NCBI RefSeq assembly: GCF_004136555.1
Contig: NZ_NOIT01000006.1
Coordinates: forward strand, 62,001 to 126,000
Direction: 5' to 3'
Origin: Kocuria carniphila
Lineage (GTDB): Bacteria > Actinomycetota > Actinomycetes > Actinomycetales > Micrococcaceae
Length of the DNA: 64,000 nucleotides
The notes beneath the pieces were generated by a model. The model was not told the DNA's origin, did no database searches, and was given only the letters and a program-made list of their open reading frames with translations. Every line of letters begins with the position of its first letter. Positions within the stretch are counted from its first letter, which is position 1. A program made the translations under genes and the position numbers. Shown piece by piece: positions 61,627-64,000 of the stretch.

Positions 61627-64000
61627 CTAGCGCTGCACCGACCTGGGTGCACCACGACCGCCGCGGTTCTGCACGGCCTTGATCAGCTCGACCAGCAAGA
61701 AGATCACCACGCCGTTGAGCAGCGCGAAGCCCCATTCCACCCAGCCCAGCGGCGCAGAACCGAACCACGTGTTCATGAACGGCGCGTAGGTGAAGACCAG
61801 CTGCACCGCCAGCAGGATGCCCGTGGAGATCCACGTGGCCTTGTTCCCGGTGATGGCGCGCGGGTGCAAGCTGGACAGGTGCAGGAAGCGCGAGTTGAAC
61901 AGCACGAAGATCTGGCCAAGGACCAGCACGGAGACCGCCGTGGTGCTGGCCACGGCGTCCGAGGCGCCCGATTCGCTCATGACCCGGTAGGACAGCAGCG
62001 CGGCCGCGCCGATGAAAAATGCCACCCACACCACACGTAGCCACAAGGACACGGGCAGCAGATTGGCATCCCGGTCGCGGGGACGGCGTTGCATGATGCC
62101 CGGCTCGGCAGGCTCGTAGGCCAAGGTGATGGACAACGTGATCGCGGTGACCAGGTTGACCCACAAGATCTGCGTGGGCCGCAACGGCGGTTCTGCGCCC
62201 AGGAGTACGGAGGCCAGGACCACCAGGCCCATGCCGATGCTCGTGGGGAGCAGGAACACCACGGATTTGCGGATGTTGTCGTAGATCCGTCGGCCTTCGT
62301 GGACCGCACCTTCAATCGTGGCGAAGTTGTCGTCCGCGAGCACGATGTCCGCGGCTTCCTTGGTGGCCTCGGTGCCCTTGATGCCCATGGCGATACCCAC
62401 GTTGGCACGGGTGAGGGCGGGGGCATCGTTGACGCCGTCGCCGGTCATGGCCACCACCTCGCGGCGGGCCTGCAGGGCGTCCACAATGCGGATCTTGTGC
62501 TCGGGGCTCGTGCGCGCAAAGACATCCACGTCCGTGACGCGCTCGACCAGTTCCTCCTTGGTCATGGCCTCGACCTCGGCGCCGGTCACCACCACGGGAT
62601 CGTCGTTGGTGGACAGGCCCAGTTCGCGGCTGATGGCACGGGCGGTTTCCGCGTGGTCACCGGTGATCATCTTCACGTTGATCCCGGCCCCGTGACACGA
62701 CGCCACGGCCGTGATGGCTTCTTCACGCGGCGGGTCGACCAGCCCCACGAGCCCAACGAATTCGAGCCCCTCGTCGAGGTCCTCGTGAGACAGGGTGGCG
62801 GTGCCCGCGGCCATGGTCTTGCGCGCGGCAGCCAGCACTCGCAGCCCCTGGGACGCCAGATCCGTGTTGGCGCGTTCCCACTCGTCCGGGTCGAAGTCCG
62901 TGGCGCCGTGCGCGTCCGGCAACTGGGTTGAGCAGCGCTGCAGGAGCCGGTCCGGGGCTCCCTTGACGAGGATCTCGCGCTCGCCGCCGGGAGCCTCGCT
63001 CAGCACCGCCATGTACTTGTTGGACGAATCGAAGGGGAGCGCGCCCACGCGACTGTATGGAGCGGCGTCGAACCCGGCCTTGCGTCCGAAGATCGCGAGC
63101 GCCGCCTCGGTCGGCTCGCCCACGATCTGGATGCGTTCGCCGGTCCCGCGCAGGGTGGCGTCATTGCAGAGGACGACGGCGCGCGCGAGCGTCCGCGCGT
63201 TGCGTGAGGCTTCGTCGGTTGCCTCGCCGGAGGCCACGACCGTGCCCTGATCCGTGTATCCCTCGCCGGTGATGGCGAAGCGACCACCGGGCACGGACGC
63301 GACGCGGGCGGTCATCTCGTTGCGGGTCAGCGTTCCGGTCTTGTCCGAGCAAATCGTGGTGACCGCGCCGAGAGTTTCCACGGCCGTCATCGTGCGGGTG
63401 ATGGCCTTGTGACGCGCCATTTGTTGAACGCCCAGCGCCAGCGTGATGGTCACGAGCGCCGGTAGCCCCTCGGGCACCGTGGCCACGGCAAAGCTGATGA
63501 ATGAGCTCAGCACGGTCTGCGTGGGCATCGAATAGATGAACCAGGCGACCAGCATCATTACGGCACTCACGACCAAGATGCCCAGCGCGAACTGCTTGCC
63601 CAGGCGGTCCATTTGTTCGGTCAGGGGAGTAGCCAGCTGGTCGATGTCGTCCACGAGGGACTGGATGCGTCCGATCTCCGTGTTCGAGCCGGTGGCGACC
63701 ACCACACCCAGCGCGGTACCGCGGGTGACCACGGTGCCGGAGTGCGCGATGCTGGTGCGATCACCGATTCCGGCGTCCTCCGCCACGGCTTCCACGTGCT
63801 TGTCGCTGGGCTCGGATTCGCCCGTGAGCGCGGATTCGTCGATGGCCAGTCGATTGGCGTCCAGGAGGCGCAGATCGGCGGGGACCTTGTCGCCGGGACC
63901 CAGCCGAACGACGTCACCGGGCACCAGATCTTCGCCATCTACTTGCTGCCACTCGCCATCGCGCAGCACCGAAGCGTGCACCGAGAGCATGCCGCGGATC
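61627..64000 (-). CDS. P2-type cation-transporting ATPase, C-terminal part
   Basis: Ion-pumping P-type ATPase lacking only its N-terminus, which lies beyond the window (the frame is open to the last base). About 790 residues are seen: actuator domain TGES, the membrane motif VPEGLPALVT of Ca2+/Na+-type (P2) pumps, phosphorylation site CSDKTGTLTRNE, nucleotide domain with KGAPDRL, and hinge MTGDGVNDAPAL. C-terminal helices form the cation_ATPase_C domain (ILWVNLVTAITL, VLVLGQIFVLFNSR). Ca2+ is likely by the PEGLP motif, but Na+, K+ or Mg2+ cannot be excluded. Confidence 0.92.
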   Translation of the reverse strand, partial: IRGMLSVHASVLRDGEWQQVDGEDLVPGDVVRLGPGDKVPADLRLLDANRLAIDESALTGESEPSDKHVEAVAEDAGIGDRTSIAHSGTVVTRGTALGVVVATGSNTEIGRIQSLVDDIDQLATPLTEQMDRLGKQFALGILVVSAVMMLVAWFIYSMPTQTVLSSFISFAVATVPEGLPALVTITLALGVQQMARHKAITRTMTAVETLGAVTTICSDKTGTLTRNEMTARVASVPGGRFAITGEGYTDQGTVVASGEATDEASRNARTLARAVVLCNDATLRGTGERIQIVGEPTEAALAIFGRKAGFDAAPYSRVGALPFDSSNKYMAVLSEAPGGEREILVKGAPDRLLQRCSTQLPDAHGATDFDPDEWERANTDLASQGLRVLAAARKTMAAGTATLSHEDLDEGLEFVGLVGLVDPPREEAITAVASCHGAGINVKMITGDHAETARAISRELGLSTNDDPVVVTGAEVEAMTKEELVERVTDVDVFARTSPEHKIRIVDALQARREVVAMTGDGVNDAPALTRANVGIAMGIKGTEATKEAADIVLADDNFATIEGAVHEGRRIYDNIRKSVVFLLPTSIGMGLVVLASVLLGAEPPLRPTQILWVNLVTAITLSITLAYEPAEPGIMQRRPRDRDANLLPVSLWLRVVWVAFFIGAAALLSYRVMSESGASDAVASTTAVSVLVLGQIFVLFNSRFLHLSSLHPRAITGNKATWISTGILLAVQLVFTYAPFMNTWFGSAPLGWVEWGFALLNGVVIFLLVELIKAVQNRGGRGAPRSVQR

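Overview
The window is a 64 kb, GC-rich stretch of actinobacterial chromosome. Several things point to the order Micrococcales (a Micrococcaceae-like organism): the high-GC codon usage, the perM-like DUF6350/purN/purH and mazG/eno/ftsB-like/DUF501 gene orders, DUF501 and DUF6350 proteins, and promoters placed directly against start codons. I cannot name the genus from sequence alone. No rRNA, tRNA or CRISPR array was recognised.

Layout. (1) 1-3.6 kb: the 3' end of sucD, convergent purU, then an IS110-type transposase bounded by 17-bp near-identical direct repeats and followed by about 700 bases of gene-free, partly structured DNA. (2) 3.6-6.8 kb: a ferritin-like/VIT1 iron-handling fusion, a BenE-type transporter broken by a one-base frameshift, and a small unknown protein. 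(3) 6.9-13.2 kb: a SNF2/HepA-type helicase divergent from a 1045-residue protein of unknown family. This pair is the best candidate here for an undescribed system. (4) 13.4-18.7 kb: betT-betB-betA, a complete choline uptake and glycine betaine synthesis operon, ended by a perfect 19-bp terminator. (5) 18.7-28.3 kb: a small unknown protein, a GT4 mannosyltransferase, a DUF6350/PerM-like membrane protein, purN-purH, a solute-binding/VWA hybrid, a small secreted protein and a gamma-class carbonic anhydrase-like protein. (6) 28.3-40.2 kb: a HAD phosphatase/GH65 phosphorylase fusion, glyA-folD, a DHA2 efflux pump, a small membrane protein, exonuclease III, trpS, a 2'-5' RNA ligase-like protein and a YihY protein. 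(7) 40.4-45.3 kb: sdhCDAB (minus strand) divergent from manC. (8) 45.4-52.3 kb: an M20 amidohydrolase, then a BMP lipoprotein, nucleoside ABC transporter and cytidine deaminase operon. (9) 52.5-64 kb: a Tat-exported cholesterol-oxidase-like flavoprotein, a large acidic low-complexity protein coupled to add and mazG, then eno, an FtsB/DivIC-like protein, DUF501 and the C-terminal part of a P-type cation ATPase running off the end.

Functional links. One-carbon and purine metabolism recurs (purU, purN, purH, glyA, folD). Nucleoside salvage is covered by the BMP-ABC-cdd operon and by add a few kb away. GDP-mannose from ManC could feed the GT4 mannosyltransferase. Osmoprotection (bet operon) and disaccharide-phosphate handling (HAD-GH65) are self-contained modules. 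Convergent gene pairs are almost always separated by long perfect hairpins. At least three genes carry a TAnnCT hexamer ending exactly seven bases before the start codon, which suggests leaderless transcripts.
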